NCBI RefSeq assembly: GCF_031755915.1
Contig: NC_083387.1
Coordinates: forward strand, 10,933,001 to 10,997,000
Length of the DNA stretch: 64,000 nucleotides
Reading direction: 5' to 3'
Source of the DNA: Ziziphus jujuba
Lineage: Eukaryota; Streptophyta; Magnoliopsida; Rosales; Rhamnaceae
In this document: in pieces, positions 12,095-23,317 of the stretch
Layout: the number at the start of each line of letters is the position of its first letter
Numbering within the stretch: the first letter of the stretch is position 1
Notes under the pieces: generated by a model
Seen by the model: only the letters and a program-made list of their open reading frames with translations
What the model was told of the DNA's origin: nothing
Databases searched by the model: none
Translations under genes and position numbers: made by a program

Positions 12095-14214
12095 ATGGGA
12101 GAGGTAACAGAGTTCGATCAAGCTTTCATCCAAGACCCAGAGCACAGGCCAACACTCTCCATCTCCGAAGCCGAAGGTATTCCGCTGATCGATCTCTCCC
12201 CTGTGGTGTTGAACTCCTCCGATCCCTCCTCTTCCGATGAAGCCGTTGCGGAAGTGGTGAGACAGATAGGCAGGGCGTGCGAGCAGTGGGGTTTCTTCCA
12301 GGTGATCAACCATGGCGTTCCTCTGCAACTGAGAGAGAAGATCTTCAGGACTTCGAAGGAGTTCTTCGCTCAGCCTTTGGAGGAGAAGAGGAAGGTGAGG
12401 AGGAGTGAGGAGTCGGTTTGCGGTTACTTTGACACCGAGCTAACCAAGAATGTTAGAGATTGGAAGGAGGTCTTCGATTTTATCGCGGAAGATCCAACCA
12501 TTGTCCCTGCTTCCCCTGACCCTGATGAAAAGGATGTCATTCACTGGCACAATCAATGGCCTCAATATCCTCCTCACTTCAGGTTAATTTATTAATTAAT
12601 TAATTAATTATTTTCATTATTATTATTATTATATGGAATTGCTTAATTAATTTATTCAGGTTTTAAATTTATTCTAATTTATGTTTACAATTGAATACCT
12701 TGCCATAAAAAAAAAAAAAAAACAGAGGTTTTTAGAGATATTCTGCAAATTGTTTTAAATCTGCAATGTTTTTTAATATTGTTTTCTCCGGTTTAATTTA
12801 AGAAAATTTATAGCAATTCTGTGTTTATGGAAACCAGATATACCATTCTATTTAATACAGTAGCATAGTGTAACAAGTATATGAAACTTTAATGGTAATT
12901 CTCTCTCCCGGAATCCTTCACAAATTTTTATGTGGGACAACATGGATAAAACTTTGTCTAGGATTTCTGAGATAAGAGAAAAATTATGAACTTTAATGAT
13001 TGACAACTTTAGAGCTGTATATATATATATATATGATTTTCTCTTATCATGCATGATCATCCTATTACATTTATTAGGTGAGTTATAGGTGATCTATTAC
13101 TGGTAATAGACTAATAGGAACAAAAGCATTTGTCCTCCATAAGAAAACCATTATATATAATCTTTCTCTTATCCAGAATTTTCTCCAGCGTTCATATACA
13201 AGCCTATTTTCCAGTTTTCATGTGCTTATAGATGCCTATTAGTGCATATGTGTGGGGATCCTGGACTATATATAGATAAAATTGGATGTTGGTTTATTTG
13301 TATGAGCTAATCATAAATGAGTAATGTCGGGTTATTAATGATCAGGGAAACATGTGAAGAATATATTAAAGAAGTGGAAAAGTTGAGTCTGAAATTGATG
13401 GATCTTATAGCTCTCAGCCTAGGCTTGCCTGCGAAGAGATTCAATAACTATTTCAAAGACCAAACCACCTTTATTAGATTCAATCACTATCCACCATGCC
13501 CTGCCCCTGAGCTGGCTCTGGGTGTTGGTCGCCATAAAGATGGTGGTGCTTTGACTGTGCTGGCTCAAGACGAAGTTGCTGGATTGCAAGTCAAACGCAA
13601 ATCCGATGGAGAGTGGATTCGTGTTAAACCCGCCCCTAATGCTTATATCATCAATGTTGGTGATGTTATTCAGGTACACCATTTTTCTCGGATCACAATC
13701 TTTTGTCTTATTTTTGTATTTCCATTCCTATCTCACCAATGATAGAATTTGATAGCATAGAGCGAAAACCGTAAAATTTTTATATCATTGATCGGACATA
13801 AAAAAAAAGGGGACAGAAATAACTTGAAAAAAAAAAAAAAATCTTTAATGAGTATCCAAATTAAAAGTAATTGGATTTAATAAATTGCATAAACAGAATC
13901 ATGATCCTTAATATGCATATATGAGTGGGTCATGGATATGTTTTTTTGAATAGGTTTGGAGCAATGATAAATATGAGAGTGTGGAGCACAGAGTGATGGT
14001 GAACTCAGAGAAGGAAAGGTTTTCCATTCCGTTCTTCTTCAACCCAGCACACTACACTGAAGTGAAGCCCTCAGAAGAATTGATTAATGAGCAAAATCCT
14101 CCAAAGTTTAGGCCATACAAGTGGGGCCAATTCCTCACTCATAGGAAGCTCACCAACTTTAAGAAACTCAATGTTGAAAACTTACAGACTTACCATTTCA
14201 GGATACAGAATTAA
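12095..14214 (+). CDS. 2-oxoglutarate/Fe(II)-dependent dioxygenase, copy 2
   Basis: Exons 12095-12582, 13346-13673 and 13954-14214 give 359 codons (358 aa). Introns are at the same places and phases as in copy 1 (CACTTCAG|GTTAAT to GATCAG; TTATTCAG|GTACAC to GAATAG). The N-terminus MGEVTEFDQAFIQDPEHRP fits the At3g19000-type family. Motifs: QWGFFQVINHGVP in the DIOX_N domain, H226/D228 (GRHKDGG) and H284 (SVEHR) as iron ligands, R294/S296 (ERFS) for 2OG binding, and NVGD before exon 3. It is the most canonical of the three copies by my reading. The 5' UTR is CT-rich. AATAAATAAAA at 14430-14440 is a likely polyadenylation signal. The substrate is unknown; flavonoid-, hormone- or alkaloid-like small molecules are all possible in this class. 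Confidence 0.94.
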
Positions 14215-15140
14215 GCAGGCCGTATTGGAACTTGGAGGGCTACCCTATACCATATAAATATATGAATGTATATATATATATATATATATACATGTAAGTA
14301 AAAGAAATAATTAGTTGGCTAGCCCAGCTTCCTGTATGTTGTTGTAGATACCATGTTGTACACAAATAGAGAGCGTCCTGCCTGTTTCGGGTAGGGAGAG
14401 TCTTTCAGAACATGGTGAAATTTGTTTAAAATAAATAAAAGCTTATTTTGATTATTAATTTTCATATGATGGGCGACCAAATCCTCTGGATTATATGTAA
14501 TTTTGATAATATACCTCAAATGATATGATATGCAATAGAGTGCCAGCTGCCTTCTGTAACATAGGTGATATCCCATCATTGCAGGACTGAGTATATGTAC
14601 TAATGATGACAATACACATATAGTAATGAAGAATCTATTTGTTTTCTTACTAATTAATCAATTTAACTCTAATATTATACTCGAGTTTTCCCTGCACAAT
14701 TTGATAAAACTTTAATTTGAAAATAAATTGAAGAATGAGATTTGTTCCTAGCAAGTACATTGATTATGCTTGGCTCTTGGGTGGTTCTTCTATTGGTTAA
14801 AATGGAAGAAAACCTCTACATTTGAAGGGTTCCATTTGAATTAAAGCTATTAGCTTAACTAGCTCAAGGATAATGCATTACAATTTTTTATTTTTTTTTT
14901 TGGGGGTCACTCCACACACACACACACACACACACACACAAATTATATGTATATTTTTCGAAAACCCCATCTAAAATTAAGTAGGATTTATATGTCCAAG
15001 TCAAATTCAAAGAAATAAAATATTAATAAAGCAGTTCATATTATATAATATGGGGGATAAGAGCCCATCGTGATTCAGACCATATATTTCTTTCCAGACC
15101 TGCAGAGAAAAAAAAAGAAAAAAAAAGAAAAAGGGATCAT
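14215..15140. other. Intergenic between dioxygenase copy 2 and the methylesterase gene
   Basis: Holds the 3' UTR of the dioxygenase (to about 14450), a (CA)14 microsatellite at 14913-14940, and the promoter side of the esterase gene. A TATATAATAT run near 15040-15050 lies about 95 bp before the ATG, and an A-rich leader with repeated AAAAAAGAAA precedes it. Confidence 0.5.
14913..14940. repeat. (CA)n microsatellite
   Basis: Perfect CA dinucleotide run of 28 bases, likely polymorphic. Confidence 0.95.
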
Positions 15141-16641
15141 ATGGATCAAAGAAAGCAATATTTGACTCCAATGTTTTGTCTTCTGATCATATTTTCGTGC
15201 AAACCAAATAGGATATCATCGAATCCTACAACAAATAGCAGCAAACATTTTGTATTGGTTCATGGGTCATGCCATGGAGCTTGGTCTTGGTACAAACTCA
15301 TAGCCCTGCTAAAATCTTCAGGTCACACCATCACAGCCCTTGATCTGGCGGCTTCTGGTGTCGATCTAAACCGTGCAAATGATCTCCCATCGATTTCCGA
15401 CTACTTTAAGCCTTTGAGGAAATTCATGGCGGGTCTTCATCTACATGAAAGAGTAATCCTTGTTGCTCATAGCCTTGGTGGGTTGGCAATTTCTCAAGCT
15501 ATGGAGATTTTTCCACACAAGATTTCTGTGGCTGTTTTTGTCACTGCTTTGATGCCTGGTCCGGCTCTCAATATTTCCACTCTTAATCAAGAGGTATGCC
15601 CTTTCATCTCATATCCAATTCCGATTTTGGTGAGAATATTACTTTAATCTTGGCAAAAAAGAAATTAATATAAAGAAAAAAATCAAGAGGTAAATTATGA
15701 AATTTTTATGTAAAACAATTAAAAATAAAATTAAAGGGTCTTTTGGTTCATCTAACAATAATTTTGAATGTGTGGGAATTTTTGTGTTTTGTTGAAGTCA
15801 TTCAGGAGGCAAAATTCACTGATGGACAGCCGTTATACATATGACAATGGCCCAAATAAACCTCCAACTACTTTTGTGTTTGGCCCACTATACTTGGCTT
15901 CAAGAGTATATCAGTTTAGCCCACCTGAGGTAAGGCTTAGCTTTTCATTACCCAAAAGGACCAAAACCCACAAATATAAAAAGAAGAGAGTCCTCCCTAT
16001 TTTTCACATTTGTTTTTATTTGGAAATTACAATTTTCACCATTATGTTTTAATTTTACTTCTATTTAACTCTATTTTAAGTCATGACTAAATTTATCAAA
16101 ATTTTTATTAAATTTGTTAGTCATGAGTAAATTTATCAAAATTTTTATTAAATTTGTTAACTTTATTTTCAATTGCTAGAAATTATTCAGGCTGTAACTA
16201 AAATGTCCCTTGTTCGCTAAAGTTTAATAATATGCATTAGAAGAAAAACATAGTCTCAAAATTGACTAAGGAGAACATTGACTTATTTGAACTTTTAATA
16301 CAAACCGTCCAATCATATTGTTGTTTTTAGATAAATGACCCTAATCTGACATGCAGGATCTGGCATTGGCCACAGTGTTAATGAGGCCACGACCTTTGTT
16401 TAGTGAAGAGGACATGTACAGGGAACTAATAGTATCCGAAAAGAGATACGGGTCGGTTAATCGGGTTTATATAGTATCGGAAAAAGATATGGTGGGAACG
16501 AAGGACTTCCAATGGTGGATGATTGAGAGGAATAAACCTAATGGTGTGGTGGAAATCAAAGGATCGGATCACATGGTGATGATGTCTAAGCCATTAGAGC
16601 TATGCTTTCATCTACAGGCCATTGCTGAGGAATATTCTTAA
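15141..16641 (+). CDS. Methylesterase-family alpha/beta hydrolase (MES/SABP2-like)
   Basis: Exons 15141-15593, 15798-15929 and 16357-16641, all phase 0, give 290 codons (289 aa). Splice sites: CAAGAG|GTATGC to GTTGAAG; CCTGAG|GTAAGG to CATGCAG. The protein has the family motif HFVLVHGSCHGAWSWYKL, nucleophile S111 in AHSLGG, acid D239 (VYIVSEKD) and H267 (GSDHMVMM), with spacing as in tobacco SABP2. The family includes esterases for methyl salicylate, methyl jasmonate and methyl-IAA, plus hydroxynitrile lyases; HGSCHG rather than HTICHG favours an esterase. Unusually, about 35 residues precede the core, with a hydrophobic stretch MFCLLIIFSC (11-20) that could act as a signal peptide; typical MES proteins lack it. 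A downstream start at M11 is possible. Intron 2 contains a 40-bp tandem duplication. Confidence 0.9.
16081..16160. repeat. 40-bp tandem duplication in methylesterase intron 2
   Basis: Two 40-bp units starting TCATGACTAAATTTATCAAA and TCATGAGTAAATTTATCAAA, nearly identical. Confidence 0.9.
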
Positions 16642-19583
16642 TAGTGATGAGAGATTAATTGAACAGGTACAGCATATCATTTACATTACTTGTTATATAA
16701 AATATCCTTACTTTATAAGTAAATATGAATTTACCAATTATTTTACAATGATGGGAGTATCTTATCATCTTGTTTTTTGTAATTTTGATTAATGAAAATT
16801 CTTATTCATAAAATGTATATATATATATATATATATGTGGATATATGAATTCACAAAAAGAAAATAATACGTAAATATGAATAAATATAAACCTGTCAGA
16901 ACCAGTTGGTATAAACCTGTGGTTGAAGATAGTTTGGCTACTGCCTTCTGCACAATAATTATGGCGGCTTTTACTCTTTAGTAACATGGGTTTTTGGTTT
17001 ATTACCCAAAAAAAAAAAAAAAAAAAAGGTTTTTGGTTTTCCGATTTTTATTTTTTTATTCTTTGTTTTTATGTATATTTTGCTAATCAAGTTTTTTCTT
17101 TTTTTCTTTTTTTCTCTACTGCATTTTTATTCATTGCAATTTTTTATGTGGTCATCATCAATGTTAATATATATATATATATATATATAATTAATCTCAA
17201 ATACGATTGCTTTATTTTATTAAATTAATATATATTTTTTTATAATTATTAAATTTTCATTTAAAAATAAAATTTGATATATTAATAAAAATTAATGATC
17301 AAGATAAATTTTAATTTAAAAATATAAAATAAACTTTATTTGAAATCCACTTGCTATAATATATATATTTTGAAGGGGCATTTTGGGAGGTGCATGGCTG
17401 GTCCCCTTATCCTGACACTGCAAATTATCTGCCTCTCCAGTTCCAATAACAATAATGATAATGGTAGTAATGGTAGCAGCTGACCAGCGGGATAGAAAGC
17501 CACACACATCCGAACTGCGGCTTCTTCTCTTGTACCAAACACGCTCAATTAAGTCATCAAGTCGATTTCCTTTTCTGGTGAATAAATAAAGTCCATGTCC
17601 TTGATAAATCTCCTATATGTAAAGGCAGCAACCATGCTATATTAAATGATTGTATTGAAATTATGTACCTTAAAAGAATTCTAATCTAGATTTTTTTCTT
17701 TTTTCAGATTAATAGTCCTCTACTTTCAATTAAGCTTTCATTTTTAAAATCCTATCTTTTGATGTTTAAAATCCATTAGGTTAAACTCTTTATTTTTAAT
17801 TTGCAACATAGTGTGCCCTATATAAATTTAATATTTATGTTTTTTTTTAACCCTAATGCAATTATGCAATAATGTTTTTTATTGTTGGGTTTGGTAGTAG
17901 ATTTGGCATTGTGTATGTTAAGCATCTTGAACATAATTCTTTTTCAATTGATATTAAAGAAATAGATGATAACCGACTCAATATGTACTAAATAAAAAAT
18001 AAATCGGGAACGATATAGTAAATTTTAAAATTAAAAATCTAAATTGCAACCTTTCTAAATGAACAAGTATCAAAATGTAATAAATATATCAAATGAGGTT
18101 GGTTTATTTAATAAAGTATTTATATTTATAATTGAGAAATTATGAATTTGAAATATCAAAATGAATTAATAGAAAAATTTTGTATATATGATAAAAAAAA
18201 TACAATAAATACTTTTTCTTAATAAAAAAATAAGAACAACAACAATAAAATTAAAGTGAACCATTATCAAAATTTTCTTTTAGCAAAAAAATAAAAAAGT
18301 ATGTACTGCGAACATAAGTCACCAATCATAGTACAATTATATGATGTTAAGGAACACATAATCAATAATTTAAATACCCTCATCACAAATATATTAGAAG
18401 AAAAGAAAAAAGTCTTCAAAGTTTTGCACTTACAGGTAATTCATCAAAAAAAATAAAATAAAATTAAAAGTTTTGCAAGCTGGTATAACAGTAATCATGT
18501 GAAATTGTGAACCAAAATGCTACGCGTTAAAGGCTGGTTTTCAATTCTTTTACTTAGGGTAATAACTTTTATTGCATATAGACATGTAGTGCTCTTTTAT
18601 TTAAATTGAGCTATATTTGTTTACTATATCGATCTCTACAATCCTATTTGCTATAACTTATCCCCTCAATAAAATTCCGAGATCCATCCTGTGTGGGATA
18701 AGGATCCTCTCCATTTAAAATTATTAATGGAGTGTTTCAATTTTGCTTAACAAAAGTTTGCCACACCATTGAACCAAAAAATAAAATAAAATAAAATAAA
18801 ATAAAATAATTGCCACACCAGCTTTCCAGATCTAATGGTTAGAATTGTTTCATGTCTTTACTTTTAATTTGAAAGTAATCACATTAGTCATTGATTGATA
18901 CTAATTTTCTTACATAGATTATAATTAAAAATTAATTAATAAAATATTTTTATCCAAAATTGAATTTCTATTTAATTAATCTTAAAGAAAAAAACCTCTA
19001 AATAATATATAATATATTTCAATGATAATTTCCTGTTAATAATATTTATAATTAAATATCATATTCTTTATAAAAATCATATTCAATTTGTTCTCATTCA
19101 AAAATCTTATCTATTGATGGTGTAATGGTGGAAACTCTACAGGTATGTTTGGAATGACAATCAACATTTTCATAATCTCTTCCATTATTAAATCTATAGC
19201 AACTTTGTTTTTAATTTCTTTTCTCTTAATTATTATTTACTTATAAATATTATTAAAAGATAATTATCATGAAAATATATTACATATTATTTTTATTTTT
19301 TATTAAGAGTAATTAATTAGCAATTCAATTTTTAATTGAAATATTTTATTAATTAATTTTTAATTTTAAAATATACAAGAAATTTAGCACCAATTAATAA
19401 CTAAAGTGACTATTCTTAAATTAAATGTGATGCAATGCAATAATTCGAGCATTGGATTTGAAGAGCTGATGTAACACAATTTTATTAGGCAAAATTTCTA
19501 TCCTCCATTTCAAAGGAAATAAAAAGGATTCTTGTCCCCCTTGTGTTATTGCCACAATGATAACAGCAATGCTATGAGCATCC

Positions 19584-19616
<33 letters not shown>

Positions 19617-20403
19617 TTTACGAAATGATACATCATCGTACCAATGTATCAATATATAATCTAAAAAAGTATTTTATTAGTCATTATTAGTGTTGATCAT
19701 AATAGAACTTATTGCTAACATAATAATTGTTAATTGGCTGTGTTTAATTATATTTTGACTTTAAAACTAAAATTCTAACATGGAAAATATATCTATATTG
19801 GATTGCCAGTTAAATTACATGATAGGCAAACATAATGAAAAATAATATTTTTTTCAATCTAAATATGAATAAGTGGTTAAGTGAGGTTGGCTCAATTGGT
19901 AAGTCATTAACATTTATGAGGTTGTAGATTAGAAACATTGGTATGAAAAAAAAATTATTGTAATATTTAAAAAAAAAAAGTAAATCTTTAAATATATAAT
20001 GATAAAAAAATAAATTATCATATAATTTAGTAGATAAATTTGATGAGAAATTATTCAGTAAAATCGTTAATATCAAATAATAATGTTTTTTTTTTCATAA
20101 ATCAAGTTGCCATTAGAGATGCACTAACTACAAGAATCTTCAATGAAAAGTGAATCGTTATCTATGTGGCAAAGTTTAGTTATTTATATGGTATAGATAT
20201 TCACTTAATGGACTAAAGTCAAAAATAAAAATCAATCTACAATGATTTGATCTTATATTAATATGCTTATCTATTTTTTTAAGTAAAATTATATACTTGA
20301 TAAATATTATTTTAATTCTTTATTGAGTCATATTGATTTAGCTAACCGTTTACGATCATCTTTACAGTAGTATTTTTTTTTTTTTTAACCATATCAACTT
20401 AAC
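16642..20403. other. Long AT-rich intergenic region
   Basis: Very AT-rich with (TA)n runs (16816-16836, 17167-17189), poly(A/T) tracts (17009-17027, 19588-19616) and no recognisable exon. A slightly GC-richer patch at 17370-17580 has no clear reading frame. At 19878-19960 TGGCTCAATTGGTAAGTC followed by GAGGTTGTAGATTAG and A-rich sequence resembles a decayed tRNA-derived SINE (pol III A-box and B-box spacing); this is weak. Confidence 0.4.
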
Positions 20404-20573
20404 TGTGAAGTTCCATATCGGTTGGAAAAGGGAACAAAACACTCCATATAAGTTGGTGTGGATATCTTTCTCTTACGAGGTCTTTTAAAACCTTGAGGGC
20501 TGGGTTGTAAAAGGATTCTCCAAATCCAAAGAGAACAATATCACATGCGGATGGTCTGGGCTGGGCTGTTACA
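20404..20573 (-). mobile_element. TRIM-like short solo LTR
   Basis: 170 bp. Read on the minus strand it begins TGTAACAGCCC and ends ACTTCACA. It is flanked by a perfect 5-bp duplication TTAAC (20399-20403 and 20574-20578). The internal text CCATATCGGTTGG, TATAAGTTGGTGTGG, AAAACCTTGAGGGC and GGGCTGTTACA matches a short LTR family I recall from many dicot genomes (CCACATCGGTTGG ... CCTTGAGGGG ... GGGCTGTTACA). No partner LTR is nearby, so it is a solo LTR of a small non-autonomous element. Confidence 0.82.
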
Positions 20574-20576
20574 TTA

Positions 20577-20780
20577 ACAATATTTTAATAAAAATGTTGA
20601 ATAATACTTTTTTAAATAGCCATCTATATTTATTTTTTTTAATAAAAGATTTTGAAGGATTTGATGTTAAATTATTATACAATATTTTAATAAAAATGTT
20701 GAATAATACTTTTTTAAATAGCCATCTATATTTATTTTTTTTAATAAAAGATTTTGAAGGATTTGATGTTAAATTATTAT
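20577..20780. repeat. Two near-perfect 102-bp tandem units
   Basis: Units 20577-20678 and 20679-20780 both start ACAATATTTTAATAAAAATG and end TTAAATTATTAT. The first unit begins within the TSD of the TRIM-like LTR just to the left. Confidence 0.95.
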
Positions 20781-23280
20781 TTAAAAAATACCGACGTTTA
20801 TCTCTAAAAGCATGCTGGTCCATATTCGGTATTCATAATCATAAGGTGGTAGAAGAACTTATCACAATCCATATAGTTGTTGAGGATATACCAAGAAGAG
20901 TATATTTAATTTAGAGTTGAATGTATTTAAAATGAATTATAAATTTTAAAGGATTTGATGGATTGTAATAGAATTTTATAAATTTCATAAAAAAATTATA
21001 AAAATCCAACAAAATCTTCGGGATTAAGGTTAGATTTTATATTAATAATTTTTTTTTTCACAATTTCACTGTTAAATTTTTTTAAAATCCATTAAAATAA
21101 ATGACTTTTTCAATACCATTATAAGTTAAAAGAATTTTATAAAATCCTAATTGAATACATCTGAATTTTAATGAATTTTTATAAAACTATTAAAATTTAA
21201 ATTAAATATTATTAAATTTATATAGATTTTTTTAAAATCTAAATTAAATACCTTCAAATTTTTAAACATTTTTAAAATCTTTAAAATTCTAAATTTACCT
21301 TTTAAGTTTGAATAAAAAAAAAATATCAAAGATAAAGATAGAACAGTATTTCGAACTAACTGTCAAAAGTACCGTTCTAATCACCTCCAAAAGAAAAAAA
21401 GAAAAATTTTAACCATTCATTAGTTTAGAAGCATTGGAATATTCTTTCTTTTATCCGTGATCCGTCACTTTTGGAAAATCTATCGGATCAAGAACTTTGT
21501 CCCACTGCCGCGGCCTGTACCCGATGAATGGCTACCACATTAATTAAAAATTCTACATTTTTCTTCTCAGAGTCATTGCCATGAGGAGACGTGGTCGCGT
21601 TTTCTTTATTCAAAATAATAATAATAACAAAAAAAAAAAAAAAAGGTAATGAAAAGTTGGCGCTATTATTTGACAATTCATTATTTTAAAATTTTCAGCC
21701 AAATAAAATCATTACTTTAAATTATCTTTCCAACATGTGATCTTTGCTCCATGTGATCCTTGCCAAGGCGAGCTACCATGAAACCTCATCATGTCGCTCC
21801 AAAATTAAGATCAGCTTTCAAAAATTTGATTGATAATGACATGGTTGTCTTCTTGTTTCGATCGAGTCGAATAGGCATGGGATTCTCCTTCTAGGCTGTT
21901 CCAATTCTCATTGTCTTCTTGTTTCAATCGAGTCGAATAGGCATGGGATTCTCCTTCTAGGCTGGTCCAATTCTCACTAATTTTCAACAAAACAACAAAA
22001 AATGTATGTATATGTAGCCATATTAATCTGTGGCCTGTCTATCAGAGATTGAATTCAAAATTTGCTACTCTGATATTTATATATTAAACCATAAACGACA
22101 CCAGTCTTTTTTTCTTTTTTAAGTTTTTATATATAATCAATCCAAATTTCTATTTTTCTATAATTTAAATTTATATATAAAGGATATAAATATGAATGTC
22201 CAAGCATTAAAACTAGTCCATATAAGTGATATAATTCAAAAGCTCAAACTTGCAAAAAATATATAGGAATTGAATTATATATTTTTAACACGTGCAAAGT
22301 GCACTTTTGAATACAGATAGAAAATATATATACAAATATAAGTCTAGTATATGTCTAAGGTCGGCCATGATATGATAGACGTGCACGTCAAATCACATGT
22401 AACTTGGTATATATTTTATGATATAGTTTATGAAATATATGTATTTACATATTCTTTGGCGAGAACGGTGACCATGTTATAGGCAACTTTGTCTATAATA
22501 GTAAAATTATATATAAATCTGTTACATATTAGGTAATGGTGGCCAAGTTATATTGTCAATAATTATATATAATTTTAGACGAAACTATGTATATATATAT
22601 ATATACACATCTCTAGATTTTATCTATTATATTTTGTTAAGAGGATATTTTAACATACAACAGAAGGACATTTTAACATACAACACAAATATATATATAT
22701 ATATATATATATACCTATAAATTTTATAATGTAGATATTCATATATTTTTAACATCCAGACGTCCATCCATCAAGCATCATACTATCTAAGAAAGAGTAT
22801 TAGACCATGTAATTTGATATATACCTGCGCCTAAAAGATGTGCTGACTTTTGTACCATAACAAGATAATATACATACATATATGTCTTTTTTCCTTCTGT
22901 TTTTCATGAATAGTGCACTTTAACACACAGATACAAATATATATTATATATACATAATTCCATTCTTTTGGAAAACGAAGTATAGGATAACCTGGGTGTT
23001 TGAATACATATTATTTATTTATTCTTTTATATTGGGAGGAGGATAATCGAATTTGTGACCTTTAGGCTTTCTCTTGCCCATTATATAGAAAAAGACATTG
23101 ATGCATCATTTAGTTCAGCATGGACAGAGGAAGTCTAATGAATTATTCCATTGCCAGCAGAATAAGACAAACAAAATCATTAATAAAGTGGTGTTTATAT
23201 GAATATATTATCAAACAAATTAATGAAATTAAGTTTTTTTGGCCACTCGAAGTAGAATCTGGTTCGGTCCAACAAAATAG

Positions 23281-23317
<37 letters not shown>

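Noticed and set aside
19878..19960. tRNA-like sequence
   Set aside because: The A-box is acceptable but the B-box is degraded, no cloverleaf can be drawn, and it is followed by A-rich sequence. At most a decayed SINE, so not listed as a tRNA.
20594..20914. 106-codon frame with an internally repeated protein
   Set aside because: The repeat is just the 102-bp tandem duplication, a multiple of three. The sequence is AT-rich with Phe/Leu/Asn bias and no start context.
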